Assembly (NCBI GenBank): GCA_003249215.1
Contig: QKJR01000041.1
Span: 1-64,000, forward strand
Direction of reading: 5' to 3'
DNA length: 64,000 nt
Source: Rhodobacterales bacterium
GTDB taxonomy: Bacteria; Pseudomonadota; Alphaproteobacteria; Rhodobacterales; Rhodobacteraceae
The translations under genes were made by a program, and so were the position numbers. The notes under the pieces are model-generated. The model searched no databases, was not told the origin of the DNA, and saw only the letters and a list, made by a program, of their open reading frames with translations. This document shows positions 27,867-36,790 of the stretch, in pieces. Position 1 is the stretch's first letter. Each line of letters begins with the position of its first letter.

Positions 27867-29144
27867 TCACACCGCCCGGATCGGCGCCACCTTGGCCTTG
27901 CCCTTGGGCGCATCGCCGGCATTGGCGTCGATGAATTCGAGCACAAGCGGGCGGATGTTGTTGCGCCACGACGAGCCCGCGAAGATGCCGTAATGCCCGG
28001 CGCCGGGTTCGAGGTGCTGGGCCTTCTTGGCTTCCGGCAGGCCGGTGCACAGCTTCAGTGCCGCCACGCATTGCCCGGGCGCCGAGATGTCGTCGTTCGC
28101 GCCCTCGACCGTCTTCACCGCCACTGTGGTGATCTTGCCGATATCGACGCGCTTGCCGTCGACGGTAAATCGGTTCTGGGCGATCTCGAGCCCCTTGAAG
28201 ATCCGCTCGACCGTGGACAGATAGAACTCGGCGGTCATGTCCATGACCGCGAGATATTCGTCATAGAAGACGTTGTGATGGTCGCGCTCGCTGCCCTCGC
28301 CCTTGGCCTCGGCCACGATCTTGTCGGAGAAAGCCTTCGAATGCTTCTCGGCGTTCATCGAGATGAACGAGGCAAGCTGCATCAGACCGGGATAGACCAT
28401 CCGGCCCACGCCCTTGTATTTGAAGCCCACGCGCTGGATCACCATATGCTCGAGCTGGCCCATGGTGACGCGGCGGCCGAAATCGGTGACCTCGGTCGCG
28501 GCGGCGTCGGGGTCGATCGGCCCGCCGATGAGGGTCAGGGTGCGCGGCTGGGCTGCGGGCTCTTCCTCGGCCAGATAGGCGGTGGCGGCCAGCGTCAGCG
28601 GCGCCGGCTGACAGACCGCGATCACGTTGATGTCGGGGCCGAGCGTGCGCATGAACTCGACGAGATAGAGCGTGTAATCTTCGACGTCGAATTTGCCCTC
28701 GCTGACGGGAATGTCGCGGGCATTGTGCCAGTCGGTGACATAGACCTCGCAATCGGGCAGCAGGCTCGCCACGGTCGAGCGCAGGAGCGTCGCATAATGG
28801 CCCGACATCGGCGCCACGAGCAGCACCCGGCGCGCCATCGGGGCCCGGCCCTGGACGTTGAAGTGAATGAGCGAGCCGAAGGGCTTGTCGAGCACCGTCT
28901 CGACCGCGACGGTATGGTCGCGCCCGTCCACGCCGGGGATCGAACGGATGCCCCAGTCGGGCTTGATCACCATCCGCGCGAAGCTGCGCTCGGTGACGCG
29001 GCCCCAGGCCGAAAGCATCTTGAACATCGGGTGCGGTGTCATGCCCCAGATCGGGTAGGAAGCCATCGCCCGCGCCGAGGCGCCCATCCACTCATTGGTG
29101 TTCCTGATGGTCTCCATCAGGTCGTAACTCATCATACCTTTCAT
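27867..29144 (-). CDS. phaZ: Intracellular polyhydroxyalkanoate depolymerase
   Basis: 425-residue intracellular PHB depolymerase with an alpha/beta-hydrolase core. The nucleophile motif is the cysteine type VCQPAP (Cys near residue 180), as in intracellular PhaZ of alphaproteobacteria. Other family segments are RSIPGVDGRDHTVAVETV, VTDWHNARDIPVSEGKF and the C-terminal His in LEPGAGHYGIFAGSSWR. It degrades storage granules to hydroxybutyrate units. Divergent from phaC with a 96-nt shared promoter region. Confidence 0.95.
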   Translation of the reverse strand: MKGMMSYDLMETIRNTNEWMGASARAMASYPIWGMTPHPMFKMLSAWGRVTERSFARMVIKPDWGIRSIPGVDGRDHTVAVETVLDKPFGSLIHFNVQGRAPMARRVLLVAPMSGHYATLLRSTVASLLPDCEVYVTDWHNARDIPVSEGKFDVEDYTLYLVEFMRTLGPDINVIAVCQPAPLTLAATAYLAEEEPAAQPRTLTLIGGPIDPDAAATEVTDFGRRVTMGQLEHMVIQRVGFKYKGVGRMVYPGLMQLASFISMNAEKHSKAFSDKIVAEAKGEGSERDHHNVFYDEYLAVMDMTAEFYLSTVERIFKGLEIAQNRFTVDGKRVDIGKITTVAVKTVEGANDDISAPGQCVAALKLCTGLPEAKKAQHLEPGAGHYGIFAGSSWRNNIRPLVLEFIDANAGDAPKGKAKVAPIRAV

Positions 29145-29173
29145 GGGCGCTCCTTGCCGCAGGCTTTTCTCAA

Positions 29174-29206
29174 AACGCCGCTTTACCCGTTTCGTTTTGC
29201 GGCGTT
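29174..29206. promoter_or_regulatory. Inverted repeat in phaZ-phaC promoter region
   Basis: AACGCCGC (29174-29181) and GCGGCGTT (29199-29206) are perfect 8-bp inverted copies, 17 nt apart, centred between the two divergent start codons. It may be an operator. No CTGC-N3-GCAG PhaR site is visible here, unlike upstream of phaP. Confidence 0.4.
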
Positions 29207-29240
29207 ATGTTGACCTCAAGGATAGGGAGGAAACGGCACT

Positions 29241-31046
29241 ATGACAACTCAAGACACAGAGACAGACGTTGTACCTTCCGCCGCCAGCGCCAAGATGAAG
29301 GAGAATATCTCCCGCATCGAGGCCCTGACGCAGCGGCTCGTCGAGGCGCTTTCCCACAAGCGCGCGCCCAACCCCGCGCTCGAGGGGCCCGGGCTCGATC
29401 TCTATCTCAAATCCGGCGCCGCTCTGGTGAAGAGCCTCGCGGACAACCCCGCGCAGATGCTCGAGGCTCAGGTCAATTACTGGGGCCAGGCGATGAAGCA
29501 TTACGTCGATGCGAGCCATGCGCTCGCGCAGGGCACGCTGAAACCGCCGGCCGATCCGGGGCCCAGGGACCGGCGTTTCACCAACCCGCTCTGGGACAGC
29601 CATCCCTATTTCAACTTCGTCAAGCAGCAGTATCTGATCGCCTCGAAGGGGATCGAGGAGGCCGTCGACAAGATCGAGGGCCTCGACGAGACCGACCGCA
29701 AGCGGATCGACTATTTTACCCGCCAGCTCGTCGACATGATGGCGCCGACGAACTTCCTCGCGACCAACCCCGATGCACTCGAACGCGCGCTCGAGACCGA
29801 GGGCGAGAGCCTGGTGAAGGGGCTCGAAAATCTGGTGCGCGACGTCGAGCGCAACCATGGCGATCTGGTGGTGACGCTGGCCGACCGCGACGCCTTCCAC
29901 GTGGGGCAGAACATCGGCACCGCCGAGGGCTCGGTCGTTTATCGCAACCGGATGTTCGAGCTGATCCAGTACAAGCCGACGACCGAAAAGGTCCACAAGA
30001 CGCCCTTGCTGATCTTCCCGCCGTGGATCAACAAGTTCTACATTCTCGATCTGAAGCCCGCCAACAGCCTGATCCGCTGGATCGTCGATCAGGGCTTCAC
30101 GCTCTTCATGGTGAGCTGGAAAAACCCCGACCGCTCTTATGCCGATGTCGGCCTCGAGACCTATGTCGAGGAGGGCTATCTGACCGCGATTGAACAGGTC
30201 AAGCAGATCACGGGCGAGAAGAAGATCAACGCCGTCGGCTATTGCATCGCGGGTACCACGCTCTCGCTCACGCTTGCGCTGATGGAGAAACGCAAGGACA
30301 AGTCGATCAATTCGGCGACCTTCTTCACCACGCTGACCGACTTCTCCGACCAGGGCGAGTTCACCACCTTCCTGCAGGACGATTTCGTCGACGGGATCGA
30401 GGCGCAATGCAAGATGGACGGGATACTGTCGTCCTATTTCATGACGCGCACCTTCAGCTTCCTGCGCGCCAACGACCTGATCTGGCAACCGGCGATCCGC
30501 AGCTACATGATGGGCGAGGCGCCGCCGGCCTTCGATCTGCTGTTCTGGAACGGCGACAGCACCAACCTGCCGGGCAAGATGGCGATCGAATATCTGCGCG
30601 GGCTGTGTCAGGGCGATCTCTTCACCGGCAAGGGCTATCCCATCCTGGGTGAGACGGTGCGGGTGTCGGATGTCAAGGTGCCGCTCTGCGCGATCGCCTG
30701 CGAGACGGACCATATCGCGCCCTGGATCTCATCGTTCAACGGCGTGGCGCAGATGGGCTCGGCCGACAAGACCTTCATCTTGTCGGAATCCGGTCATATC
30801 GCGGGGATCGTCAATCCGCCCTCGAAGAAGAAATACGGCCACTACACGTCCGAGGCGCCGGTCCATAATCCGAACGAATGGAAGAGCATGGCCACGCGCC
30901 ATGACGGGAGCTGGTGGCCGCGCTGGGGCGAATGGCTTGCGGGGCGCTCGGGGACGATGGTCGCCGCGCGGATCCCGGGGGATGCCGCGCATCCCGCGCT
31001 CGCACCCGCGCCCGGCACCTATGTGGCCGAAGAGGTCGACGCCTGA
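29241..31046 (+). CDS. phaC: Class I poly(3-hydroxyalkanoate) synthase
   Basis: 601-residue PHA synthase, which polymerises (R)-3-hydroxyacyl-CoA on the granule surface. An N-terminal helical region of about 200 residues carries FTNPLWDSHPYF. The alpha/beta-hydrolase catalytic domain has the lipase-like box GYCIAGT (catalytic Cys near residue 335), with the Asp in ACETDHIAPW and the His in SGHIAGIVNPP. Length fits class I. GATAGGGAGGAAA supplies the ribosome site. First gene of phaC-phaP-phaR; phaA and phaB are not in the window. Confidence 0.96.
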   Translation: MTTQDTETDVVPSAASAKMKENISRIEALTQRLVEALSHKRAPNPALEGPGLDLYLKSGAALVKSLADNPAQMLEAQVNYWGQAMKHYVDASHALAQGTLKPPADPGPRDRRFTNPLWDSHPYFNFVKQQYLIASKGIEEAVDKIEGLDETDRKRIDYFTRQLVDMMAPTNFLATNPDALERALETEGESLVKGLENLVRDVERNHGDLVVTLADRDAFHVGQNIGTAEGSVVYRNRMFELIQYKPTTEKVHKTPLLIFPPWINKFYILDLKPANSLIRWIVDQGFTLFMVSWKNPDRSYADVGLETYVEEGYLTAIEQVKQITGEKKINAVGYCIAGTTLSLTLALMEKRKDKSINSATFFTTLTDFSDQGEFTTFLQDDFVDGIEAQCKMDGILSSYFMTRTFSFLRANDLIWQPAIRSYMMGEAPPAFDLLFWNGDSTNLPGKMAIEYLRGLCQGDLFTGKGYPILGETVRVSDVKVPLCAIACETDHIAPWISSFNGVAQMGSADKTFILSESGHIAGIVNPPSKKKYGHYTSEAPVHNPNEWKSMATRHDGSWWPRWGEWLAGRSGTMVAARIPGDAAHPALAPAPGTYVAEEVDA

Positions 31047-31270
31047 GACAGCGCCGGGCCCGTCCTCGGGTCCGGGGTCAGACCGGGGCGGGGCCGCTCT
31101 CGGCCTCGGTTACGACCGGGGGCGGGACGCCGGGGAAGGCTCTCGACGTCGCGATGCCACGCGCGCGGGGCTCTGCAAAGCCGCGGGGCAAGGGGGTGAT
31201 TGAAGAGCCGGGAGCGGTGATTCAATTCTGCCCGAAAACTGGCCAAGATATTCTTCAGCTTGTAAAATTT
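31047..31270. other. Non-coding part of the phaC-phaP gap
   Basis: GC-rich DNA following the phaC stop, changing to AT-rich sequence after 31240 where the phaP regulatory region starts. I see no gene and no clear intrinsic terminator for phaC, so some read-through into phaP is possible. Confidence 0.4.
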
Positions 31271-31281
31271 CTGCAACGCAG
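31271..31281 (+). promoter_or_regulatory. PhaR-type operator 1
   Basis: CTGCAACGCAG matches the CTGC-N3-4-GCAG pattern described for PhaR binding in Rhodobacter/Paracoccus. It lies about 15 nt upstream of the phaP -35 box. Confidence 0.6.
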
Positions 31282-31291
31282 CAAATTCTTC

Positions 31292-31320
31292 TTGTAATGC
31301 TGCAGTGCAGCATTTATATA
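31292..31320 (+). promoter_or_regulatory. phaP promoter with operator in its spacer
   Basis: TTGTAA (31292-31297) and TATATA (31315-31320) are 17 nt apart. The spacer is almost entirely filled by AATGCTGCAGTGCAGCATT (31296-31314), a perfect 19-bp palindrome containing a second CTGC-N3-GCAG PhaR site (31300-31310). Bound repressor would block RNA polymerase directly. Confidence 0.65.
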
Positions 31321-31387
31321 CTTGAAGCAAGCGAAGGGGCCCTCGCCGCACTCATCCTCATCGGGCCCGATGAACCGGAGAAGAGAA

Positions 31388-31831
31388 ATGGCCAAGACCC
31401 AGGATTTCACCAAGATGATGCAGGACATGATGGCCTCGATGCCCATGGACACCGCGAAGATTCAGGACGCCTTCAAGTCGCAAGCGGCGCTCGGCGAGAA
31501 AATGACCAAGGTTGCGCTCGACGCCGCCGAGAAATCGACCGAGATCTCGGCGAAATGGGCCAAGGAAACCATCTCGAAGGTCGGCGCTCTCGCCGCCAAG
31601 AAAGAAGAGCCCGCGGATTACGCCAAAGCGGTGAGTGACTTTGCTTCGGCCTCGGCCGAGATGGCCGCCGAAAACCTCGCCGCCTTCGCCGAAGTCGCGA
31701 AGAAAGTGCAGATGGAAACCGTCGAGCTGATGATGGCCGCCGGCAAGGACTTCCAGGAAGACGCGACCGCCGCGGTCAAGAAAGCCACCGAGGAAGTCAC
31801 CGCCGCCGCCAAAAAAGCGACCGCGAAATAA
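31388..31831 (+). CDS. phaP: Phasin
   Basis: 147-residue small amphipathic, Ala/Lys/Glu-rich helical protein with the phasin-family middle (FKSQAALGEKMTKVALDAAEKSTEIS) and an Ala/Lys-rich end (AVKKATEEVTAAAKKATAK). It coats PHB granules and controls their size and number. Start at ATG 31388 after GAGAAGAGAA; the ORF track begins 22 codons earlier inside the untranslated leader. Own promoter with two PhaR-type operators and own terminator. Confidence 0.92.
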   Translation: MAKTQDFTKMMQDMMASMPMDTAKIQDAFKSQAALGEKMTKVALDAAEKSTEISAKWAKETISKVGALAAKKEEPADYAKAVSDFASASAEMAAENLAAFAEVAKKVQMETVELMMAAGKDFQEDATAAVKKATEEVTAAAKKATAK

Positions 31832-31879
31832 GTTCCTCCCGCGGACCGGCAACCTCCTCCCTGCCGGAACGCACCTATG

Positions 31880-31912
31880 AAGGGCGGGCCTCGGGCTCGC
31901 CCTTTTCTTTTG
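31880..31912 (+). terminator. Terminator of phaP
   Basis: AAGGGCGGGCC-TCG-GGCTCGCCCTT forms an 11-bp stem with one G-U pair, followed by TTCTTTTG, about 50 nt after the phaP stop. Confidence 0.8.
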
Positions 31913-31952
31913 TTGCTTTTGCCGGTGCGGCGCATAATGATTGCTGCACTGC
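31910..31952 (+). promoter_or_regulatory. phaR promoter with TGC-rich operator half-site
   Basis: TTGTTG (31910-31915) and CATAAT (31933-31938) are 17 nt apart. TTGCTGCACTGC (31941-31952) at the expected start point resembles an incomplete PhaR site, consistent with autoregulation. Confidence 0.45.
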
Positions 31953-31972
31953 CGATAAAGGGGAGGAACCCG

Positions 31973-32530
31973 ATGACCGACGACGCCAAGCCCTTGCTGA
32001 TCAAGCGTTATGCAAGCCGCCGTCTCTACAATACCGAGACCAGCGATTACGTCACGCTCGAGGATATCGCGCGGTTCATCCGCGACGGGCGCGAGGTCCA
32101 GATCGTCGATCTCAAGACCGGCGACGACCTGACGCGGCAATATCTGCTGCAGATCATCGCCGAGCATGAGAGCCGCGGCGAGAGTGTCCTGCCGATCGAC
32201 GTGCTGACCGATCTGGTGCGCAGCTACACGACCTCGGCGCAATCGGTGGTGCCGCAATTCCTCGCCGCTTCCTTCGAGATGCTGCGCGAGGGGCAGTCGC
32301 AGCTCATGGAGAATTTCTCCTCCTTCCCCAACCCGATGGCCTCGATGCCCGGCTTCGACGCGCTGCAGCGTCAGCAGCAGGCGTTCCTCAAATCGATGAT
32401 GGCGGGCTGGGCGCCCTCCGCCTCCTCGGGCCCCGAGGGCGAGGCCCCCGCGCCGGCCGGCGACCGGGACGAGCTCAAGGCCATCAAGAAGCAGCTCGCC
32501 GATCTGCAGTCGAAACTTTCGAAACTCTGA
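31973..32530 (+). CDS. phaR: PHB synthesis repressor
   Basis: 185-residue PHA accumulation regulator. The N-terminal DNA-binding domain reads LIKRYASRRLYNTETSDYVTLEDIA; the second conserved block includes VQIVDLKTGDDLTRQYLLQIIAEHE. The C-terminal part is Met/Gln-rich and helical with a short coiled-coil end. It represses phasin genes until it binds PHB granules. Start ATG 31973 after GGGGAGGA. Confidence 0.95.
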   Translation: MTDDAKPLLIKRYASRRLYNTETSDYVTLEDIARFIRDGREVQIVDLKTGDDLTRQYLLQIIAEHESRGESVLPIDVLTDLVRSYTTSAQSVVPQFLAASFEMLREGQSQLMENFSSFPNPMASMPGFDALQRQQQAFLKSMMAGWAPSASSGPEGEAPAPAGDRDELKAIKKQLADLQSKLSKL

Positions 32531-32565
32531 TCACGCGGCGCGCAATCCACGCCTGCGTCATCCCG

Positions 32566-32588
32566 GGGGGCTGCGGCCCCCTTTTCCT
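32566..32588 (+). terminator. Terminator of phaR
   Basis: GGGGGC-TGCG-GCCCCC followed by TTTTCCTT, 35 nt after the phaR stop and just ahead of the LysR gene. Confidence 0.65.
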
Positions 32589-32606
32589 TCCCGCGAGGTC
32601 TGAGCC

Positions 32607-33563
32607 ATGGCAGCTAGGGTGACGCTCTGGGCGCTCGAGGTGCTCGTCGCCACCGCCGAGGAGGGCGCGATCACCGCAGCCGCCCGGCGCCTCGGTGTCT
32701 CGGCCTCGGCGGTGAGCCAGCAGCTCGCGGCCCTCGAGGCGGCGCTTGGCGCCGAGCTCGTCGACCGCTCGGCCCGGCCCTTCGCGCTGACCCGGGCCGG
32801 CACCGCCTTCCTGCCGCACGCGAGCGCGATGCTCGATGAACTCGCGCGAGGGCGAGCCGGGGTGGGGCAGGCCGATCCCGCCGGGTTGCGCAGCTTCCGC
32901 CTTGGCATGATCGAGGATTTCGAGGCCGAGGTCACGCCCGCGCTTCTCGCCGGAATGGGGGCCGAACTCACCGCCTGCCGGTTCCTGCTCGAGACCGGGC
33001 CGAGCCACCGCCTCGCGGCTCAGCTCGAGGCCCGCGCACTCGACATGGTCGTCGCGGCCGAGGGCGGGCCGCGCAGCGAGGGGCTCGTCTGCGAGCCGCT
33101 CCTGACCGAACCCTTCGTGGCGGTCTGGCCCGCGGGCCGCGTGGGCGCCGATCTGCCCTTTATCCACTACGCGACCCGCACCCTGATGGGCCGCCAGATC
33201 GCCGAGCATCTGACCCGCGAAGGCGCAGCGCCCGGCACGCGTTTTGAGCTCGACAGTTATCCCGCGATCCTTGCGCTGGTGGCAGCGGGGCAGGGCTGGA
33301 CGCTGCTCACGCCCGCGGGGGTGCGGCATGGGGCTCGGATGGGGGCTCGGATGGGGGCGGGGATCTCCGGGCTCGATCTCGCGCCGTCGCCCTTCGCGCC
33401 CCTCGCGCGACGGATCGTGCTCTGTGCCCGGGCGGGGATGATGGGCGATCTGCCTGCCCAGGTGGCGGAGCGGCTCCGCATGTTGCTCGCCGAGCGGATC
33501 GTAGCGCCGGCCCTGACCGAGGCGCCCTGGCTCGGCGCGGCGCTTCGCGTCGAGGCGGGGTGA
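32607..33563 (+). CDS. LysR-family transcriptional regulator
   Basis: 318 residues. An N-terminal winged HTH (VATAEEGAITAAARRLGVSASAVSQQLAALEAALG) is followed by a periplasmic-binding-like effector domain (from about residue 95). Near residue 250 a tiny in-frame duplication gives GARMGARMGAG. No adjacent divergent target gene is evident: phaR is co-directional upstream with its own terminator, and a repeat-rich gap follows. Target unknown. Confidence 0.87.
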   Translation: MAARVTLWALEVLVATAEEGAITAAARRLGVSASAVSQQLAALEAALGAELVDRSARPFALTRAGTAFLPHASAMLDELARGRAGVGQADPAGLRSFRLGMIEDFEAEVTPALLAGMGAELTACRFLLETGPSHRLAAQLEARALDMVVAAEGGPRSEGLVCEPLLTEPFVAVWPAGRVGADLPFIHYATRTLMGRQIAEHLTREGAAPGTRFELDSYPAILALVAAGQGWTLLTPAGVRHGARMGARMGAGISGLDLAPSPFAPLARRIVLCARAGMMGDLPAQVAERLRMLLAERIVAPALTEAPWLGAALRVEAG

Positions 33564-33576
33564 AGGATGTCGGGCA

Positions 33577-33643
33577 GGGCAGGGGGCTCTGCCCCCCACG
33601 GCGCTGCCGCGCCTCCCCCCGGGATATTTCAGTCAGGTTGAAG
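33577..33643. repeat. Dispersed palindromic repeat, left half (copy 4)
   Basis: GGGGGCTCTGCCCCC followed by CCCCCGGGATATTTC and CAGGTTGAAG, the left arm of the family. Its matching right arm lies 440 nt away at 34082-34145 instead of the usual 15 nt. Confidence 0.75.
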
Positions 33644-34081
33644 ATAAGAGCTCTTTAACCAGAATCGTTTAGGCAGGAGAGGCGGGACAGGCGGGGACGC
33701 CGATGGCCGCTCAGGTTGAAGGCGCCGCGCTTGCCCGCCCCTCTGCGGCCCGAGCGCGGCGCCCGACCTTCCCACCCCGCAGCAGTGAACTCGGCACTAT
33801 ATCCGCGGCTACAGGTGCGGGTCACCGCGCCGTTGATGGCCTGCGCGATCGAAATTGGCTTGTCCCGTGGCGGGGGGCGTGGCCCTCTCAGCTCTCAGCT
33901 CTCAGCTCTCAGCTCTCAGCTCTCAGCTCTCAGCTCTCAGCTCTCTCTCAGCTCTCAGCTCTCAGCTTAGTGTGAAGGGGCCGCGGGTCAGAGGGGCGCA
34001 ACATGCCACGAAGGGCGAGTGTTCTCGTCGGGCGTCCCGTCCAAGAGCAAGGCGCGCGCGCCACAAGACGCCAACCCTCGC
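33644..34081. other. Non-coding segment held between two repeat halves
   Basis: About 440 nt between the left and right halves of a dispersed repeat. It starts with AT-richer DNA and contains the heptamer tandem array at 33885-33965. The ORFs listed here on the plus strand consist partly of translated heptamer and have no support. I see no RNA gene or transposase. Confidence 0.5.
33885..33965. repeat. Heptanucleotide tandem array (CTCTCAG)n
   Basis: Eight perfect CTCTCAG units (33885-33940), a 4-nt CTCT interruption, then three more units (33945-33965). The unit length is not a multiple of three and the array is slippage-prone. It is unlike any other sequence in the window. Confidence 0.9.
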
Positions 34082-34145
34082 CTTTCAACCTGAACGAAAT
34101 ATCCCGGGGTGAGCCCCGGAGGGGCGAGGGGCGGAGCCCCTCTGG
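34082..34145. repeat. Dispersed palindromic repeat, right half (copy 4)
   Basis: CTTTCAACCTGAACGAAATA and ATCCCGGGGTGAGCCCC, then GGGGCGGAGCCCC. Right half of the repeat interrupted by 33644-34081. Confidence 0.75.
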
Positions 34146-34236
34146 CCGCCTCAAATGCCCGTTCCCGGACCGAGGGGGTAAGCAGCGCGCGGCTTCGCCG
34201 CGCGCCCTCGGGCGCCCCCAACGGGGGCGCAACCGC

Positions 34237-35880
34237 TCAGACGAGCCGGCTCTGTTCCTTCGCGGCCTTCACGAAACCCGCAAACAACGGATGCGGCGCG
34301 AAGGGTTTCGACTTGAGTTCCGGGTGAAACTGCACGCCGATGAACCACGGGTGATCCTTGACCTCGACGATCTCGGGCAGCCGGCCATCGGGCGACATGC
34401 CGGTGAATTCGAGCCCGCAGGTCTCGAGCTTCTCGCGATATTTGATATCGACCTCGTAGCGGTGGCGATGCCGTTCCTCGATATCGGTCGCGCCATAGAC
34501 CTCGGCCACCTTCGACCCCTCGCGCAGCACCGCCGAATAGGCGCCAAGCCGCATGGTGCCGCCCTTGTCGTCGGTCACCTTGCGCTCGACCCGGTGATTG
34601 CCCTGCACCCATTCCTTGAGGTGATAGACGACCGGGGTGAAGCGCTTGCCCCCCGCCTCGTGATCGAATTCCTCGGACCCCGCATTGGTCACGCCCGCAA
34701 GGTTGCGCGCGGCCTCGATCACCGCCATCTGCATACCGAGGCAGATCCCGAGATAGGGGATCCCCTTCTCGCGCGCATATTGCGCCGCGCGGATCTTGCC
34801 CTCGGTGCCGCGCTCGCCGAAGCCGCCGGGCACGAGGATCGCGTTGAAGCGCTCCAGATGCGGGCCCGGATCCTCATGCTCGAAGATCTCGGCGTCGATC
34901 CACTCGGCCTTGACCTTGACCCGGTTCGCCATCCCGCCATGGGTCAGCGCCTCGGCGATCGACTTGTAGGCGTCTTCGAGCTGGACATATTTGCCGACGA
35001 TCGCCACGCGAACCTCGCCCTCGGCATGGGTCAGCCGGTCCATCACATCCTCCCAGCGCGCCATGTCGGGCTTGGGCGCGGGCGAAATCCCGAAGGCATC
35101 GAGCACCGCCTGATCGAGGCCGACGCGGTGATAGGCCAGCGGCGCCTCGTAGATCGACTTCAGATCATAGGCCGGGATCACGCTGTCGGGGCGGACGTTG
35201 CAAAAGAGCGCGATCTTGGCGCGTTCCTTGTCGGGGATCGGGTGCTCGGAGCGGCAGACGAGCACATCGGGCTGCAGACCGATCGAGCGCAGCTCCTTGA
35301 CCGAGTGCTGCGTGGGCTTCGTCTTCAGCTCTCCGCTCGCCGCCAGATAGGGCAGCAGCGTAAGGTGCATGAAGATGCACTGGCCGCGCGGGCGCTCCTG
35401 CGCGAATTGCCGGATCGCCTCGAAGAAGGGCAGCCCCTCGATATCGCCGACCGTGCCGCCGATCTCGCAGAGCATGAAATCGACCTCGTCATCGCCCACC
35501 GCGATCCAGTCCTTGATCTCGTTGGTGACGTGCGGGATCACCTGAATCGTCTTGCCGAGATATTCGCCGCGGCGCTCCTTCTCGAGCACGTTGGAATAGA
35601 TCCGCCCCGAGGAGACCGAATCCGTCTTGCGGCAGGCGACACCCGTGAAGCGTTCGTAATGGCCCAGATCGAGGTCGGTCTCGGCGCCGTCGTCGGTGAC
35701 AAACACCTCGCCATGCTCGAAGGGCGACATCGTGCCCGGATCGACGTTGAGATAGGGATCGAGCTTGCGCAGCCGCACCGAGAAGCCGCGCGCCTGCAAA
35801 AGCGCGCCAAGCGCCGCCGAGGCCAGGCCCTTGCCGAGCGACGAAACGACGCCGCCGGTGATGAAGACATAACGTGCCAT
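34237..35880 (-). CDS. pyrG: CTP synthase
   Basis: 547-residue enzyme converting UTP, ATP and glutamine to CTP. The N-terminal synthase domain starts [16 protein letters not shown] and includes [16 protein letters not shown]-like sequence. The C-terminal class I glutamine amidotransferase has the nucleophile Cys in [11 protein letters not shown] and the His/Glu pair near the end ([11 protein letters not shown]). Full length. It is followed by a long repeat-rich gap. Confidence 0.97.
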   Translation of the reverse strand: MARYVFITGGVVSSLGKGLASAALGALLQARGFSVRLRKLDPYLNVDPGTMSPFEHGEVFVTDDGAETDLDLGHYERFTGVACRKTDSVSSGRIYSNVLEKERRGEYLGKTIQVIPHVTNEIKDWIAVGDDEVDFMLCEIGGTVGDIEGLPFFEAIRQFAQERPRGQCIFMHLTLLPYLAASGELKTKPTQHSVKELRSIGLQPDVLVCRSEHPIPDKERAKIALFCNVRPDSVIPAYDLKSIYEAPLAYHRVGLDQAVLDAFGISPAPKPDMARWEDVMDRLTHAEGEVRVAIVGKYVQLEDAYKSIAEALTHGGMANRVKVKAEWIDAEIFEHEDPGPHLERFNAILVPGGFGERGTEGKIRAAQYAREKGIPYLGICLGMQMAVIEAARNLAGVTNAGSEEFDHEAGGKRFTPVVYHLKEWVQGNHRVERKVTDDKGGTMRLGAYSAVLREGSKVAEVYGATDIEERHRHRYEVDIKYREKLETCGLEFTGMSPDGRLPEIVEVKDHPWFIGVQFHPELKSKPFAPHPLFAGFVKAAKEQSRLV

Positions 35881-36079
35881 GGAGACCCCCGTGATCGGCG
35901 AAATGTTCGACTGGTTCCCGGCGCGAATGCCCCGGGATCACGGGATTTAATGCTTACACGATTCGCAGCCCGCCCGCAACCGGACCGCAAGCAGTTGGGT
36001 TATTCTGGACAAAATGCCCTAGGTCTGGGGGTGAGTGCCCTGCCGCCCGGGGGGCGGTTCCAGATCTCGACAGGCCGCC

Positions 36080-36454
36080 TCAGTTCGCCGGAGGCGGCGT
36101 GACCGGCGCGTCGCTCGCCGGCGGCGGCACTTCGATCGCGGGCGCGGGCAGTGCGGGCGCATCCGCGGCGGGCGCGTCGGTCGTGGTGGCCGGCGCGGTG
36201 AAGCGGTCGAGCACCGAGGATTCGCCGGCCTTCTGCGCAGCCAGAACCGTCAGCGTGACCGAGGTCACCAGAAAGCCCGCGGCCAGGATCCAGGTCAGCT
36301 TGGTCAGCGCATTCGCGGCCTGACGGCCGGTCATGACGCCACCGCCGCCACCGCCGCTCATGCCAAGCCCGCCGCCCTCGGAGCGTTGCAGCAGCACCAC
36401 GCCGATCATCAGCAGCGCGAGGATCAGGTGGATGGTGAGGACGACAGTTTCCAT
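36080..36454 (-). CDS. secG: Preprotein translocase subunit SecG
   Basis: 124 residues with two membrane helices (VVLTIHLILALLMIGVVLLQ and LTWILAAGFLVTSVTLTVLAA) joined by the typical SEGGGLGMSGGGGGG loop, then a Pro/Ala-rich cytoplasmic or periplasmic tail of about 45 residues. It assists SecYEG-mediated export. Start ATG 36454 (METVVLTIHL); the ORF track adds 15 codons. Upstream of pyrG on the same strand, a common arrangement in this group. Confidence 0.92.
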   Translation of the reverse strand: METVVLTIHLILALLMIGVVLLQRSEGGGLGMSGGGGGGVMTGRQAANALTKLTWILAAGFLVTSVTLTVLAAQKAGESSVLDRFTAPATTTDAPAADAPALPAPAIEVPPPASDAPVTPPPAN

Positions 36455-36790
36455 GCGGGGCCGGGCCTTCTTTCGTTGGACGCCCTCAGATAGGCGCAAT
36501 GGCCCCGCCGCGCAAGGCCCGAATACCGTCCGCCCTGCGCGGCCCGGTCCCGACGGGCGCGACGACGCAGCCGGCCCAATGCGCCCGGCTCCCGCCCCAA
36601 TGCCCCCATCTCGCGCTCCTCCGCCCCGGGCTGTAGAGCCGACCTCCGTTTTTCCTGGCCCAAATACTCCCGCCGGAGGCGATCCCGCACCCGTCCCGCG
36701 TCAATCCCTGAAAATCCCGAAAAAGCGGTTCCCCCCGGCGCCCGGCCCCGCTATATGTCGCGCGGTTTTGCAACCTCCGAGGAGAGAGAC
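36455..36790. other. 336-nt divergent region between secG and purA
   Basis: Contains promoters for both divergent genes, though I can mark none with confidence (a TATATG at 36752 may be the purA -10). It also holds a copy of the second dispersed repeat family at 36648-36683. No gene seen. Confidence 0.4.
36648..36683. repeat. Second dispersed repeat family, single arm
   Basis: TTTTTCCTGGCCCAAATACT followed by CCCGCCGGAGGC. The same block is present as an inverted pair at 22284-22371. Confidence 0.6.

Noticed and set aside
33885-33965. Possible CRISPR array
   Set aside because: Units are 7 nt with no spacers; no cas genes in the window.
33703-33975. Plus-strand ORFs across the heptamer array
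   Set aside because: Half of the predicted residues are translated CTCTCAG units; no ribosome site or homology.
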